NCBI GenBank assembly: GCA_016290615.1
Contig: JAEEUS010000004.1
Location: forward strand, 1-64,000
Direction: 5' to 3'
DNA from: Lachnospiraceae bacterium
Lineage (GTDB): Bacteria; Bacillota; Clostridia; Lachnospirales; Lachnospiraceae
DNA: 64,000 nt
The stretch's first letter is position 1; each line of letters begins with the position of its first letter. Positions 1 to 8,480 of this stretch are shown piece after piece. Made by a program: the position numbers and the translations under genes. The notes under the pieces are model-generated. The model did no database searches. It saw only the letters and a list, made by a program, of their open reading frames with translations, and was not told the origin of the DNA.

Positions 1-635
1 AATATGATAAGATTCAGCATCAGGTTCAGAATAGGCAGTATCAGTATATTAAAGGATAAGGTCCTGTTCTGGAAAAGAACATTAAACGCTATCAAAAGAA
101 CTGCCTGCATCATAAGAGAAATCGCAACAGGAAAACCAATTGATGTATTCTCTTTAAGATCCCTGAACATTGAAAGCGCAACTGTTCCAGCAAGAACATA
201 CATAAACAGCTCGCCAAAATGCCCGTTTTCCTCAAGCATAACAGAAATAGTCACAAGGCCAACACCTGAAACAAGACCAATCTCCATATTGGAAAAGAGT
301 CCCAGAATCACAAATAATGACATATATGGCCAGAACTGATTGGGAACAAGGCCAAAAAAGCAAGCCAGCACAAGGAAAATGGTATATACAATTATAAATC
401 TCTCCTTGTACTTGTAATTGTCATAAGAAAAGCCCTCTGCACCTCTGCCGATGGCATCCATTAGCATAAATAAAACTGTTCCGGTTATGATAAGAGAAAC
501 TATAGTGTTTCTCAGGATGGCTTCATAGCTCTTCCCTGTCAGAAAAGAAAATGCAAAAACGCATAGTCCGGTAAGCAAGAACATACCACCATAGCATAGT
601 CTAAGCCTTAAACTTATCTTGTTCTCACTTTCCAT
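1..635 (-). CDS. Multi-pass membrane protein, C-terminal part outside window
   Basis: An open frame runs from an ATG at 635 to the left edge without a stop, giving about 211 residues. It overlaps the last 11 bases of phoH, so the two are translationally coupled. The residues form about eight hydrophobic helices with short loops and no signal peptide or catalytic motif in the visible part. In clostridia the gene after phoH is commonly yqfF, a 7TM protein with a C-terminal HDIG phosphodiesterase domain that degrades c-di-AMP. The membrane region would fit that family, but the usual N-terminal extracellular domain is absent and any HD domain would lie off the window. The membrane-protein call is firm; the YqfF-like assignment rests on position only. 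Confidence 0.6.
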   Translation of the reverse strand, partial: MESENKISLRLRLCYGGMFLLTGLCVFAFSFLTGKSYEAILRNTIVSLIITGTVLFMLMDAIGRGAEGFSYDNYKYKERFIIVYTIFLVLACFFGLVPNQFWPYMSLFVILGLFSNMEIGLVSGVGLVTISVMLEENGHFGELFMYVLAGTVALSMFRDLKENTSIGFPVAISLMMQAVLLIAFNVLFQNRTLSFNILILPILNLMLNLII

Positions 636-1650
636 CTCTTGGTTTTCTCTCCAATTTCTGAATTGATTTCTTTCTCTGCTTATTTACAGCCTTTTTCTCA
701 TAGTCCTCATAGGCCTTAACAATCTTCTGAACAAGAGGATGTCTGACAACATCGCTGCTTGTAAGTGTGCAAAAAGCAATATCATCGATTCCCTTAAGAA
801 CACTTTCTGCCACATCAAGCCCCGACTTAACATCCGGTGAAAGGTCCTTTTGGGTTGCGTCACCTGTAATAATAACCTTTGAACCAAAACCAATTCTGGT
901 AAGGAACATCTTCATCTGAGCAGGTGTGGTGTTTTGAGCCTCATCAAGAATAATAAAGGCGTTATCAAGTGTTCTACCTCTCATATACGCAAGAGGAGCA
1001 ACCTCGATAAGTCCCTTTTCCATGTTCTTGATAAAATTCTCTGTTCCCATGATCTGATAAAGAGCATCATAAAGAGGCCTTAAATAAGGATCTACCTTTG
1101 ACTGAAGATCACCCGGCAGAAATCCCAACTTCTCGCCGGCTTCAATGGCAGGTCTTGTGAGAATGATCCTTTCAACCTCATTATTCTTAAAGGCCGTAAT
1201 GGCCATAGCCATGGCAAGATACGTCTTTCCGGTTCCGGCAGGTCCCATTCCGAATACGACCATGTTGTTCTTTATTGCGTCAACATACTGCTTCTGTCCA
1301 AGTGTCTTAGGCTTGACCGGCTTTCCGGCAACGGTATGGCATATGATCTCTTTATCGATATCTATAAGTTGTTCGGTATCTTCACTGGAAGCTGCCATCT
1401 CAACGGCATAGTTAACATTCTGCTCCAAAATCTCATTTCCCCTTTTCGACAGTTCCTGCAGAGTATCAAGGACCTTCTTGGCATTTTTTACGGCCGATTC
1501 TTTTCCTCTTACGACCATATCTCCATTCTGAGAAAATATATCAACTCCCAGTTCTTTTTCTATTGTTTTCATATGAACATCATTATGCCCGAAAATATTG
1601 CAGGCATGGTTGATGTCTATGCTCAAGACTTCTGTTTTATTATCGTCCAT
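625..1650 (-). CDS. phoH: PhoH-family ATPase/RNA-binding protein
   Basis: This 341-residue protein is a PhoH-like P-loop ATPase. The Walker A motif GPAGTGKT lies near residues 134-141 and the Walker B motif FIILDEAQ near 231-238, both in the order and spacing of the family. The first ~100 residues form the small KH-like region typical of clostridial PhoH, and the basic tail (RKKSIQKLERKPR) could contact RNA. The start ATG is preceded by GGAG at suitable distance. The family is linked to RNA metabolism and ribosome maturation, and usually sits before yqfF and ybeY. The downstream membrane gene overlaps it by 11 bp. The precise substrate is not known from sequence. Confidence 0.93.
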   Translation of the reverse strand: MDDNKTEVLSIDINHACNIFGHNDVHMKTIEKELGVDIFSQNGDMVVRGKESAVKNAKKVLDTLQELSKRGNEILEQNVNYAVEMAASSEDTEQLIDIDKEIICHTVAGKPVKPKTLGQKQYVDAIKNNMVVFGMGPAGTGKTYLAMAMAITAFKNNEVERIILTRPAIEAGEKLGFLPGDLQSKVDPYLRPLYDALYQIMGTENFIKNMEKGLIEVAPLAYMRGRTLDNAFIILDEAQNTTPAQMKMFLTRIGFGSKVIITGDATQKDLSPDVKSGLDVAESVLKGIDDIAFCTLTSSDVVRHPLVQKIVKAYEDYEKKAVNKQRKKSIQKLERKPRDGK

Positions 1651-1691
1651 AAACTCTCCATAAACCTATATAATTATACTAGATTATACAA

Positions 1692-1722
1692 TAAAAAAAA
1701 AGGCTGTCCCTATGACAGCCTT
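1692..1722 (-). terminator. Rho-independent terminator of the 85-residue gene
   Basis: On the minus strand a perfect 9-bp stem (AAGGCTGTC / GACAGCCTT, 5-base loop) is followed by an uninterrupted T run. It starts 8 bases after the stop codon of the small gene at 1731-1988 and separates it from phoH. Confidence 0.9.
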
Positions 1723-1730
1723 AAATAATT

Positions 1731-1988
1731 TTATTTTCTTGTGGGCGCCAGATTCTTATAGCCAAAGCCCTTTGTCTTCTCACGCCATTCATCGATGATA
1801 CCTGCATAGTATATCATCTGCTTTTCATTCAACTCTCCGCTTTTTCTCAAAGTCTCATAAAGAGTCTCGAGCTTGTTCATGTCAGAAATAGTTGCATCTT
1901 TGTAGTTGTTAGACATATTCATCTGTAAGCTGAACAGTACTGCTTCTAGCGGCTTACATTCTTTTTTTCCAAAATCAAACAGGCCCAT
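1731..1988 (-). CDS. Small protein of unknown function
   Basis: I do not recognise this 85-residue protein. I place the start at the ATG at 1988 because GGGGGTG lies 7-13 bases upstream; an in-frame TTG at 2003 would add five residues but overlaps that ribosome site. The product is soluble and mixed in charge, with no signal peptide, membrane helix or cysteine pair, and looks helical (NKLETLYETLRKSGELNEKQMIYYAGIIDEW). It has an extended -10 promoter about 50 bases upstream and its own strong terminator, so it is probably a monocistronic, truly expressed gene. Confidence 0.75.
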   Translation of the reverse strand: MGLFDFGKKECKPLEAVLFSLQMNMSNNYKDATISDMNKLETLYETLRKSGELNEKQMIYYAGIIDEWREKTKGFGYKNLAPTRK

Positions 1989-2039
1989 AAACAACACCCC
2001 CAAACGTAAATACTGATAACGTTTCTTTTTGGTAAAATT

Positions 2040-2048
2040 ATTATATCA
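2040..2048 (-). promoter_or_regulatory. Extended -10 promoter of the 85-residue gene
   Basis: The minus strand reads TGATATAAT, an exact extended -10 element. A poor -35 (TATACA) stands 17 bases upstream, as expected when the TG extension compensates. The predicted start of transcription leaves a leader of about 45 bases before the ATG at 1988. The surrounding 2004-2118 interval is very AT-rich and otherwise empty. Confidence 0.5.
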
Positions 2049-2118
2049 TAATTATTCAATAATGTATAATAATTTCAAGCAAAAAACAAAATTTTTATAA
2101 ATTTTTCACAAAATTATG

Positions 2119-2925
2119 CTAATTAAATAAGTTGTTATAAATTTTATCGGATATATATTCCAAAAAGGATAGGTCTAAATCTTTAAACTCTTCTGTTATA
2201 TATCCTTTGATCTTCTTGATTCTCCCGAAATACAGGGCTTCTTCGGAATCTCTCTTGTTCTCATTTGATGTTATCATATCCAACGTAACAGATTTTCCAA
2301 ACCAGTCAATAATGTCCTGTTCGAGCTTCTCATCTTCATCAGACTGTTTTAGTAGTTTTTTGTATGTTTTTACCGAATTTATTCCAAGTGCGATAAATAC
2401 AAGGAACATTCCACCCATTACTATGTTGATCAGGATCTTGCTCTCTTTGCTGAGCGAAAGGGGTATGATACCTAAATCAACAAGTATTAAGAGAACAGCA
2501 CCTACGATACCGACAAGTAAAAGAGTCTGTGCCCCGCTCTTATACTCATCTGCCCTTTCGGACGGCTTCTTATATCTGGGTATCATGACAGGTGGTTCAT
2601 TTATCATCATCTGAGGCTGGTCATCCTCTTCAGGTATTTCAACAGGAGCTATCTTGGTGAAATATGTTCTCATATATCCCCTAACATCTTCCTTTTTGCT
2701 CTCCTGAATGAGTACCTCGTAATGACCTTCTCTGTTATTATAGCTTGTGTAAGCGTAGTCTATACCGTTTTCTTCAAGATACTCAACGATCCTGTCGGCT
2801 TCGGTTTCTGTACCAAAGTAGGCTACCATCTCGGCGCCGATGCTGTCCATAAGCTTGCATCCGCAGTCAGCGCATACTTCGTAGCCTTCCTTATATTCAT
2901 TTTTACATTTTGGACACCAGGGCAT
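2119..2925 (-). CDS. Zinc-ribbon membrane protein with DUF2007-like domain
   Basis: The 268-residue product begins with a zinc ribbon (C4, C7, C18, C21). Residues ~32-92 resemble a DUF2007-type ferredoxin-like fold, a domain that recurs after zinc ribbons in clostridial proteins. Two hydrophobic helices follow (about 132-155 and 163-185), then a charged ~80-residue cytoplasmic tail. No catalytic motif is visible. The start ATG at 2925 has GAGGT upstream and lies 20 bases after the nfnB stop, so it is probably the last gene of the nfnAB transcript. Function is unknown; a membrane-anchored sensor or scaffold is only a guess. Confidence 0.75.
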   Translation of the reverse strand: MPWCPKCKNEYKEGYEVCADCGCKLMDSIGAEMVAYFGTETEADRIVEYLEENGIDYAYTSYNNREGHYEVLIQESKKEDVRGYMRTYFTKIAPVEIPEEDDQPQMMINEPPVMIPRYKKPSERADEYKSGAQTLLLVGIVGAVLLILVDLGIIPLSLSKESKILINIVMGGMFLVFIALGINSVKTYKKLLKQSDEDEKLEQDIIDWFGKSVTLDMITSNENKRDSEEALYFGRIKKIKGYITEEFKDLDLSFLEYISDKIYNNLFN

Positions 2926-2945
2926 TTTTTTACCTCGCTGTTTTC

Positions 2946-4331
2946 TTATTTGTTTGTAAGGAACTCATCTATTCCTTTTGCAGCTGCCTTTCCTGCACCC
3001 ATGGCCAGGATGACTGTAGCTGCTCCGGTAACTGCATCTCCGCCAGCGTAAACACCTTCCTTGGAGGTTTTTCCGTCAGTTTCATCAGCTATTATGCACT
3101 TTCTCTTGTTTACATCAAGTCCGATCGTAGTGCTTGAAATAAGCGGATTGGGTGATGTTCCGAGTGACATTATAACTGTATCAACATCTATGACAAATTC
3201 ACTTCCTAGCACTTCAACAGGTCTTCTTCTTCCTGATTCATCAGGTTCTCCAAGTTCCATTCTTATGCACTTGATTCCGTTTACCCATCCGTTTTCATCT
3301 TTAAGGATTTCTACAGGATTTGTGAGAAGATCAAATATGATGCCTTCTTCTTTAGCATGATGTACTTCTTCAACTCTTGCAGGCAGTTCCTCTTCGCTTC
3401 TTCTGTATACGATATGTACCTCTGCTCCGAGTCTAAGGGCTGTTCTTGCAGCATCCATTGCTACGTTACCGCCACCTACAACAGCAACTTTCTTGCCTTT
3501 CTTTATTGGTGTAGGGCTCTTTTCATCAAAAGCCTTCATAAGATTGCTTCTTGTAAGATATTCGTTAGCTGAGAATACACCGTTGGCTGTTTCACCGGGA
3601 ATTCCCATAAACTTAGGCAGTCCGGCACCTGAACCGATAAACACTGCTTCAAAGCCTTCCTCATCCATAAGTTCATCTATGGTGATAGATTTTCCAATGA
3701 TAACGTTAGTCTCTATCTTAACTCCAAGACTCTTAACATTTTCAATTTCTTTTGCAACTACAGCACTCTTGGGAAGTCTGAACTCCGGAATACCATATAC
3801 GAGAACTCCGCCTGCTTCATGAAGTGCTTCAAAGATGGTTACATCGTATCCCATCTTAGCCAGATCGCCTGCACATGTGAGTCCTGCAGGACCTGAACCT
3901 ATGACAGCTACCTTCTTGCCCTTCTTTTCTTTAGCAGCCAGAGGTTTGATACCATTTTCACTGGCATAATCTGCAACATATCTCTCAAGCTTTCCTATGC
4001 TGATAGGCTCACCTTTGATTCCTCTGATACACTTGCCTTCACACTGACTCTCCTGAGGGCAGACTCTGCCACATACTGCCGGCAGAGAGCTTGACTCTGA
4101 AATAATCTCGTAAGCCTTCTCGATATCACCGTTTTTAACCTGCTCAATAAATGCAGGAATGTTTATCGCAACGGGACAGCCTTTCATGCACTGAGCATTC
4201 TTGCAGTTAATGCAGCGGCTTGCCTCTTCCATTGCTTCTTCTTTGTTGTATCCAAGACAAACCTCATCAAAGTTTGTCGCTCTTACTTTAGCATCCTGTT
4301 CACGAACCGGAACCTTCTTTAAAACGTCCAT
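2946..4331 (-). CDS. nfnB: NfnB, large subunit of NADH-dependent ferredoxin:NADP+ oxidoreductase
   Basis: This is a 461-residue flavoprotein of the GltD/NfnB family. Two cysteine groups for [4Fe-4S] clusters lie at C40/C43/C48/C52 and C87/C91/C97/C101. A FAD dinucleotide fold starts at VAVIGSGPAG (141-150), and a second fold VAVVGGGNVAMD lies near 285, followed by the YRRSEEELPA element of NADP(H)-binding members. The same fold is often annotated as glutamate synthase small chain. The adjacent reductase gene makes the electron-bifurcating Nfn complex the better call: it couples reduced ferredoxin and NADH to NADPH formation. The start is the ATG at 4331, preceded by GGGAGG. An in-frame upstream extension to 4379 overlaps nfnA and is rejected. 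Confidence 0.88.
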   Translation of the reverse strand: MDVLKKVPVREQDAKVRATNFDEVCLGYNKEEAMEEASRCINCKNAQCMKGCPVAINIPAFIEQVKNGDIEKAYEIISESSSLPAVCGRVCPQESQCEGKCIRGIKGEPISIGKLERYVADYASENGIKPLAAKEKKGKKVAVIGSGPAGLTCAGDLAKMGYDVTIFEALHEAGGVLVYGIPEFRLPKSAVVAKEIENVKSLGVKIETNVIIGKSITIDELMDEEGFEAVFIGSGAGLPKFMGIPGETANGVFSANEYLTRSNLMKAFDEKSPTPIKKGKKVAVVGGGNVAMDAARTALRLGAEVHIVYRRSEEELPARVEEVHHAKEEGIIFDLLTNPVEILKDENGWVNGIKCIRMELGEPDESGRRRPVEVLGSEFVIDVDTVIMSLGTSPNPLISSTTIGLDVNKRKCIIADETDGKTSKEGVYAGGDAVTGAATVILAMGAGKAAAKGIDEFLTNK

Positions 4332-4341
4332 AATATCCTCC

Positions 4342-5217
4342 CTAATCACAATTTCCGCAACCGCCGTGGTGAGCATCACCCTCAGTCAGCTCAAGCATCT
4401 TTTTGCCTTCTTCGGTCTTGTAAAGCTGCTGGCGCTTCATTGCTTCATCGAAGTTTATAAGGTGACCGTCAAACTCAGGTCCGTCAACACATGCAAATTT
4501 AACCTCATCGCCTACTGTAACACGACATGCACCGCACATGCCCGTTCCATCAACCATGATGGGGTTCATAGAAACTATTGTAGGTATGCCAAGTTCTTTC
4601 GTAAGCTTGGCAACGAATTTCATCATGATCATCGGTCCTATGGCAACACAGAGATCATATTTCTTTCCTTCTGCCACAAGATCCTCTATTACCTTTGTGA
4701 CCATACCACTTCTGCCATATGATCCGTCATCGGTAGTCACATAGAGGTTGGAAACCTTGCTCATCTCTTCTTCCATTATCAGAAGATCTTTTGTCTTTGA
4801 GCCGACGATTGCATCTGCCATGATCCCTTTTTCGCAAAGCCATTTAACCTGCGGATAAACGGGAGCAGTACCAACACCGCCTGCAACGAAGAGAATATTC
4901 TTTTTCTTAAGCTCATCTATTGGAGTATCAATAAGTTCACTGGGTCTTCCAAGCGGTCCAACTACATCATGGAAACTGTCACCAGTCTTAAGCTTAGCCA
5001 TCTGAGTCGTTGAAACACCGATAGTCTGAAATACTATTGTGACTGTACCCTTTTCGCGATCATAATCACATATCGTGAGAGGTATCCTCTCGCTCTTCTC
5101 ATCAGTTCTTACGATAAGAAACTGACCGGGAAGGCACTTTTTCGCTACTCTGGGAGCCTCAACTATCATCCAATATATATTGGGAACCATTTCTTTAGCT
5201 TCGATAATCTTATACAT
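4342..5217 (-). CDS. nfnA: NfnA, small subunit of NADH-dependent ferredoxin:NADP+ oxidoreductase
   Basis: This 291-residue protein belongs to the ferredoxin-NADP reductase / PyrK-like family. The FAD-binding RIPLT element is at 44-48 and the pyridine-nucleotide motif GGVGTAP at 113-119. A C-terminal iron-sulfur segment has C228, C231 and C243, with D223 able to act as the Asp ligand known for NfnA [2Fe-2S] sites. The protein ends in a Cys-rich tail (GGCGNCD), which could bind metal. It is followed after 10 bases by nfnB, which supports a heterodimeric Nfn complex over a stand-alone sulfide dehydrogenase or dihydroorotate dehydrogenase subunit. The start at 5217 has GGAGG six bases upstream. 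Confidence 0.88.
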   Translation of the reverse strand: MYKIIEAKEMVPNIYWMIVEAPRVAKKCLPGQFLIVRTDEKSERIPLTICDYDREKGTVTIVFQTIGVSTTQMAKLKTGDSFHDVVGPLGRPSELIDTPIDELKKKNILFVAGGVGTAPVYPQVKWLCEKGIMADAIVGSKTKDLLIMEEEMSKVSNLYVTTDDGSYGRSGMVTKVIEDLVAEGKKYDLCVAIGPMIMMKFVAKLTKELGIPTIVSMNPIMVDGTGMCGACRVTVGDEVKFACVDGPEFDGHLINFDEAMKRQQLYKTEEGKKMLELTEGDAHHGGCGNCD

Positions 5218-5252
5218 AACTCCTCCAAACATATAAAATCATATAAAAACAC

Positions 5253-5264
5253 AAACTATAGTTT
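5253..5264. promoter_or_regulatory. Perfect palindrome in the nfnAB leader, possible operator
   Basis: AAACTATAGTTT is a perfect 12-bp palindrome about 35 bases before the nfnA start, flanked on the minus strand by TATAAA, which could serve as a -10. No good -35 at 17 bases is visible, so the promoter itself is uncertain. The position would suit a repressor or activator site. Confidence 0.3.
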
Positions 5265-5330
5265 ATAAAATACCGTTCAAAAAATCAAGAGAAAACAAGA
5301 AATTCAAAGAATATCGACAAAAATTCGTTG

Positions 5331-5362
5331 AAAATTAAAAATCCCCGACATAATGTCGGGGA
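5331..5362 (-). terminator. Terminator of the ftsK-fhs operon
   Basis: CCCCGACA / TGTCGGGG with a 3-base loop forms a perfect 8-bp GC-rich stem 16 bases after the stop at 5378. It is followed on the minus strand by ATTTTTAATTTT. It separates this operon from nfnAB. Confidence 0.92.
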
Positions 5363-5377
5363 AAAATTTCAATCTGA

Positions 5378-6781
5378 TTAGAAATCTCTAAGTGTATATG
5401 TGTTATTGCTTCCGGCTATCGCCTGATACAGATGTCCGTCATAAACATCGACCGCGAATATATTTCCGGTGGACATTCGTATTGTCCCTTCCTGATAGTA
5501 TTCGCTAATAAAGTACAGTGTTCTGTTCTGTACATATCTAAGCTCACTGTAAGCATACATGTACTTTCCTTCACTACCTTCAACATTGCCTTCCGGAGAT
5601 ATGACTCTTCCGATCTCAAACTGCCTGTTCTTTACGATCTCAAGAGCCTTTTCCTGCGTAACCCTTGTATCCACATCAAGATTATATCTGCAGACCACTT
5701 CCTCACTTTCGCTTCCGCTGGAACTTATAGCAATAAAGTGATATACCGATTCACCCAGGGGAATAGCTATCGGATCTGTATATATGGCACTTCCCGTGGT
5801 AGGTCTTGAGTCATCAGTTGTATAATACACATTTGCTCCTATGGGAGCTATTACCGTTATAAGCTGTGGGACGTTATACGTTCCGTCTGCAGGTGATACG
5901 ATCGGATCATCAGGTACATCCGAATTAATCATATACTTATGACCTACGATCTGAGAGCATACTCCTATGCTGTTGACAAAGACCGCATTTACCTTATACT
6001 CGCCGTTCTTTAACATAATCGGTTCCGTATAAAGATTGCAGTCGCTGCCAGGCTCTGAGCCGTCAAGTGTATAATATATCGCACCTTCCGTGGATGGTAT
6101 CAGCTCTAGGCTCTTTACATCATCATATGTGCCTTCTTCAAGTGAAAAAGCCGGCGGCTTTGCCATATAGTCAATGTATTTTAGCTGCAGATCCTCATCA
6201 GCATACTGAAGCAGTACAGCATTCAGTTCGTTGTATTTCTTCTCCTGAATATATACGTTTATAAGGCTTTCCATAGCTTCAGATTCATATCTGTAGCCGA
6301 CTACCTTTCCGTATATCTCCTCTGCCTTGGGAAGATTTCCCTGTTCCTCATATATCCTGCCTATCTTATACAGAGGCTCGGTATTATCCTTGTTTAGGCT
6401 GAAGGCTTTTTCATAATACTCTTCGGCGGTCACATAGTCCTTTGCCAAAAACGCAGCATCTGCCTGTTTCATCTGGTAATCATATGAATTGTCCTTAAAC
6501 ATGTAAAAACCGATAAGAGCAACACATAAGACAAGCAATGCCAGTATTGCTGCGCACCCAATAACAAAGGTTTTTCTGTTGATGACGACAACAGGTTCCT
6601 CATTGACAACCGGTTTAGGCGTTTCCTGAGGAGATATCTGATCTGCCACATCACTCAGTACATCCGATATGCTGTTTTCTATTTCAGGTTCAAAATCAGG
6701 AACTATATAGACCTCTTCACCGCATACTTCGCAGTAAAGATTTCCTTCACCAAGTTCATGACCGCATTTAGGACATTTCAT
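5378..6781 (-). CDS. Zinc-ribbon, TPR and chitobiase-C-like repeat membrane protein
   Basis: The 467-residue product has four parts. A zinc ribbon (C3, C6, C17, C20) is followed by one membrane helix near 72-96. TPR-like repeats follow (~100-200; ADAAFLAKDYVTAEEYYEKA, EPLYKIGRIYEEQGNLPKAE). Then come two CHB_HEX_C-type modules (IYYTLDGSEPG near 230 and VYYTTDDSRPTTG near 315) and a C-terminal ~100-residue domain. The TLDGSxP modules are β-sandwich linkers found on secreted bacterial proteins, so the portion after the helix is probably outside the cell and the zinc ribbon inside. No enzyme motif is seen. It follows fhs by 16 bases and ends in a strong terminator. Confidence 0.78.
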   Translation of the reverse strand: MKCPKCGHELGEGNLYCEVCGEEVYIVPDFEPEIENSISDVLSDVADQISPQETPKPVVNEEPVVVINRKTFVIGCAAILALLVLCVALIGFYMFKDNSYDYQMKQADAAFLAKDYVTAEEYYEKAFSLNKDNTEPLYKIGRIYEEQGNLPKAEEIYGKVVGYRYESEAMESLINVYIQEKKYNELNAVLLQYADEDLQLKYIDYMAKPPAFSLEEGTYDDVKSLELIPSTEGAIYYTLDGSEPGSDCNLYTEPIMLKNGEYKVNAVFVNSIGVCSQIVGHKYMINSDVPDDPIVSPADGTYNVPQLITVIAPIGANVYYTTDDSRPTTGSAIYTDPIAIPLGESVYHFIAISSSGSESEEVVCRYNLDVDTRVTQEKALEIVKNRQFEIGRVISPEGNVEGSEGKYMYAYSELRYVQNRTLYFISEYYQEGTIRMSTGNIFAVDVYDGHLYQAIAGSNNTYTLRDF

Positions 6782-6797
6782 ATACTATTCTTTACTA

Positions 6798-8468
6798 TCA
6801 GAACAAACCTGTGATCTTTCCGTTTTCATCAACATCGATATTATAAGCAGCAGGATTCTTTGATAATCCAGGCATAGTCATAACATCGCCGGTAAGGGCT
6901 ACGACAAATCCAGCTCCTGCCGATACATACGCATCTCTAACCGTAACATTAAAGCCTGTCGGCCTTCCAAGCTTCGTCGGATCATCCGACAGTGAATACT
7001 GGTTCTTTGCTATGCAAACCGGAAGATTTGCAAAGCCCAGCTGTTCGATCTTTTCGATCTTCTTTGCAGCGGATGCCAGAATATCGACGCCGTCTGCTCC
7101 GTATATTTCTTTTGCAACTGTTTCGATCTTCTTCGCAATCGGCATATCATCGGGATAAAGCAGTTTAAAATCAGAAGGTTTTTCGAGTGCTTCCAAAACC
7201 TTATTTGCAAGGTTTATACCGCCTTCTCCGCCTTTTCCCCAGACTTCGCTCAATGCGAAAGATGCGCCTCTTTCTTCGCAGAATTGTTTTACAAACTGCA
7301 TCTCTTTATCGGTATCGCTCACGAATGCATTTAATGTAACTACTATCGGAACACCATACTTCTTGAGATTTTCGATATGCTTTTCGAGATTAACGATACC
7401 CTTCTTTAAGGCATCCAGATCTTCCTTGCAAAGATCTTCCTTCCTAACCCCGCCATTATACTTGAGTGCGCGAATTGTTGCAACCAAAACTATCGCATCC
7501 GGAGCAAGATTTGCTTTTCTGCATTTGATATCAAGGAATTTCTCTGCACCCAGGTCAGCGCCGAACCCTGCCTCGGTAATACAGTAATCTGCCATCTTTA
7601 AAGCAGTCTTTGTCGCACGTACGGAGTTACATCCATGAGCTATATTTGCAAACGGGCCTCCATGAACAAGCGCAGGAGTATGCTCCAATGTCTGGATCAG
7701 ATTAGGTTTTATCGCATCCTTTAGCAGTGCAGCCATAGCTCCCACAGCCTTAAGATCTTTTGCCGTTACCGGATTTCCGTCAAGATCATAGGCAACTATT
7801 ATCTGCGAAAGCTTCTTCTTAAGATCATCCATATCCTCTGCAAGACAAAGAATTGCCATTATTTCAGAAGCAACAGTTATTACGAAATGATCTTCTCTTA
7901 CAAAGCCGTCAGCTTTTGATCCAAGTCCGACAACTATATTTCTGAGGACTCTGTCATTCATGTCCTCGCATCTTTTCCAGATGATCTGTCTTGTATCGAT
8001 CCTTAGTTCATTGCCCTGCTGAATATGATTATCCAGTAAAGCAGCCAACAGATTATTTGCACTTGTTATCGCATGGAAGTCTCCCGTGAAATGCAGGTTA
8101 AGATCTTCCATTGGAACAACCTGTGCATATCCGCCTCCTGCAGCTCCTCCTTTTATACCAAAGCACGGTCCGAGAGAGGGTTCTCTGAGAGCTATTACAG
8201 CTTTCTTTCCGAGTTTTCCAAACGCCTGTCCCAGGCCTACGGTCGTTGTTGTCTTTCCTTCACCGGCCGGAGTAGGATTTATGGCAGTCACAAGAATGAG
8301 TTTTCCGTTTTTGTTATCCTTTATCCTGTTGATGTACTCATCGGAAAGTTTTGCCTTATACTTGCCGTATAATTCAATCTCATCCTTATCTATTCCGAGT
8401 GATGCAGCAACGTTCTCAATGTTTTCGAGTTTTGCTTCCTGTGCTATCTCAATATCACTTTTTGCCAT
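6798..8468 (-). CDS. fhs: Formate-tetrahydrofolate ligase
   Basis: This full-length 556-residue monofunctional enzyme makes 10-formyl-THF from formate, THF and ATP for one-carbon metabolism. The ATP loop [11 protein letters not shown] is at ~66-76, followed by the family's conserved [11 protein letters not shown] glycine-rich stretch near 107-117. The C-terminal end ([16 protein letters not shown]) is also typical. The start ATG at 8468 is preceded by AAGGAG. It lies 12 bases after ftsK in the same transcript. Nothing suggests a bifunctional FolD fusion. Confidence 0.97.
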   Translation of the reverse strand: MAKSDIEIAQEAKLENIENVAASLGIDKDEIELYGKYKAKLSDEYINRIKDNKNGKLILVTAINPTPAGEGKTTTTVGLGQAFGKLGKKAVIALREPSLGPCFGIKGGAAGGGYAQVVPMEDLNLHFTGDFHAITSANNLLAALLDNHIQQGNELRIDTRQIIWKRCEDMNDRVLRNIVVGLGSKADGFVREDHFVITVASEIMAILCLAEDMDDLKKKLSQIIVAYDLDGNPVTAKDLKAVGAMAALLKDAIKPNLIQTLEHTPALVHGGPFANIAHGCNSVRATKTALKMADYCITEAGFGADLGAEKFLDIKCRKANLAPDAIVLVATIRALKYNGGVRKEDLCKEDLDALKKGIVNLEKHIENLKKYGVPIVVTLNAFVSDTDKEMQFVKQFCEERGASFALSEVWGKGGEGGINLANKVLEALEKPSDFKLLYPDDMPIAKKIETVAKEIYGADGVDILASAAKKIEKIEQLGFANLPVCIAKNQYSLSDDPTKLGRPTGFNVTVRDAYVSAGAGFVVALTGDVMTMPGLSKNPAAYNIDVDENGKITGLF

Positions 8469-8480
8469 GTGTATTACTCC

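Noticed and set aside
2946..4331. Glutamate synthase small subunit
   Set aside because: No large GltB subunit is nearby and the nfnA partner directly precedes it, so NfnB is the better reading.
4332..4379. Upstream start for nfnB
   Set aside because: It overlaps nfnA and lacks a ribosome site, whereas GGGAGG precedes the ATG at 4331.
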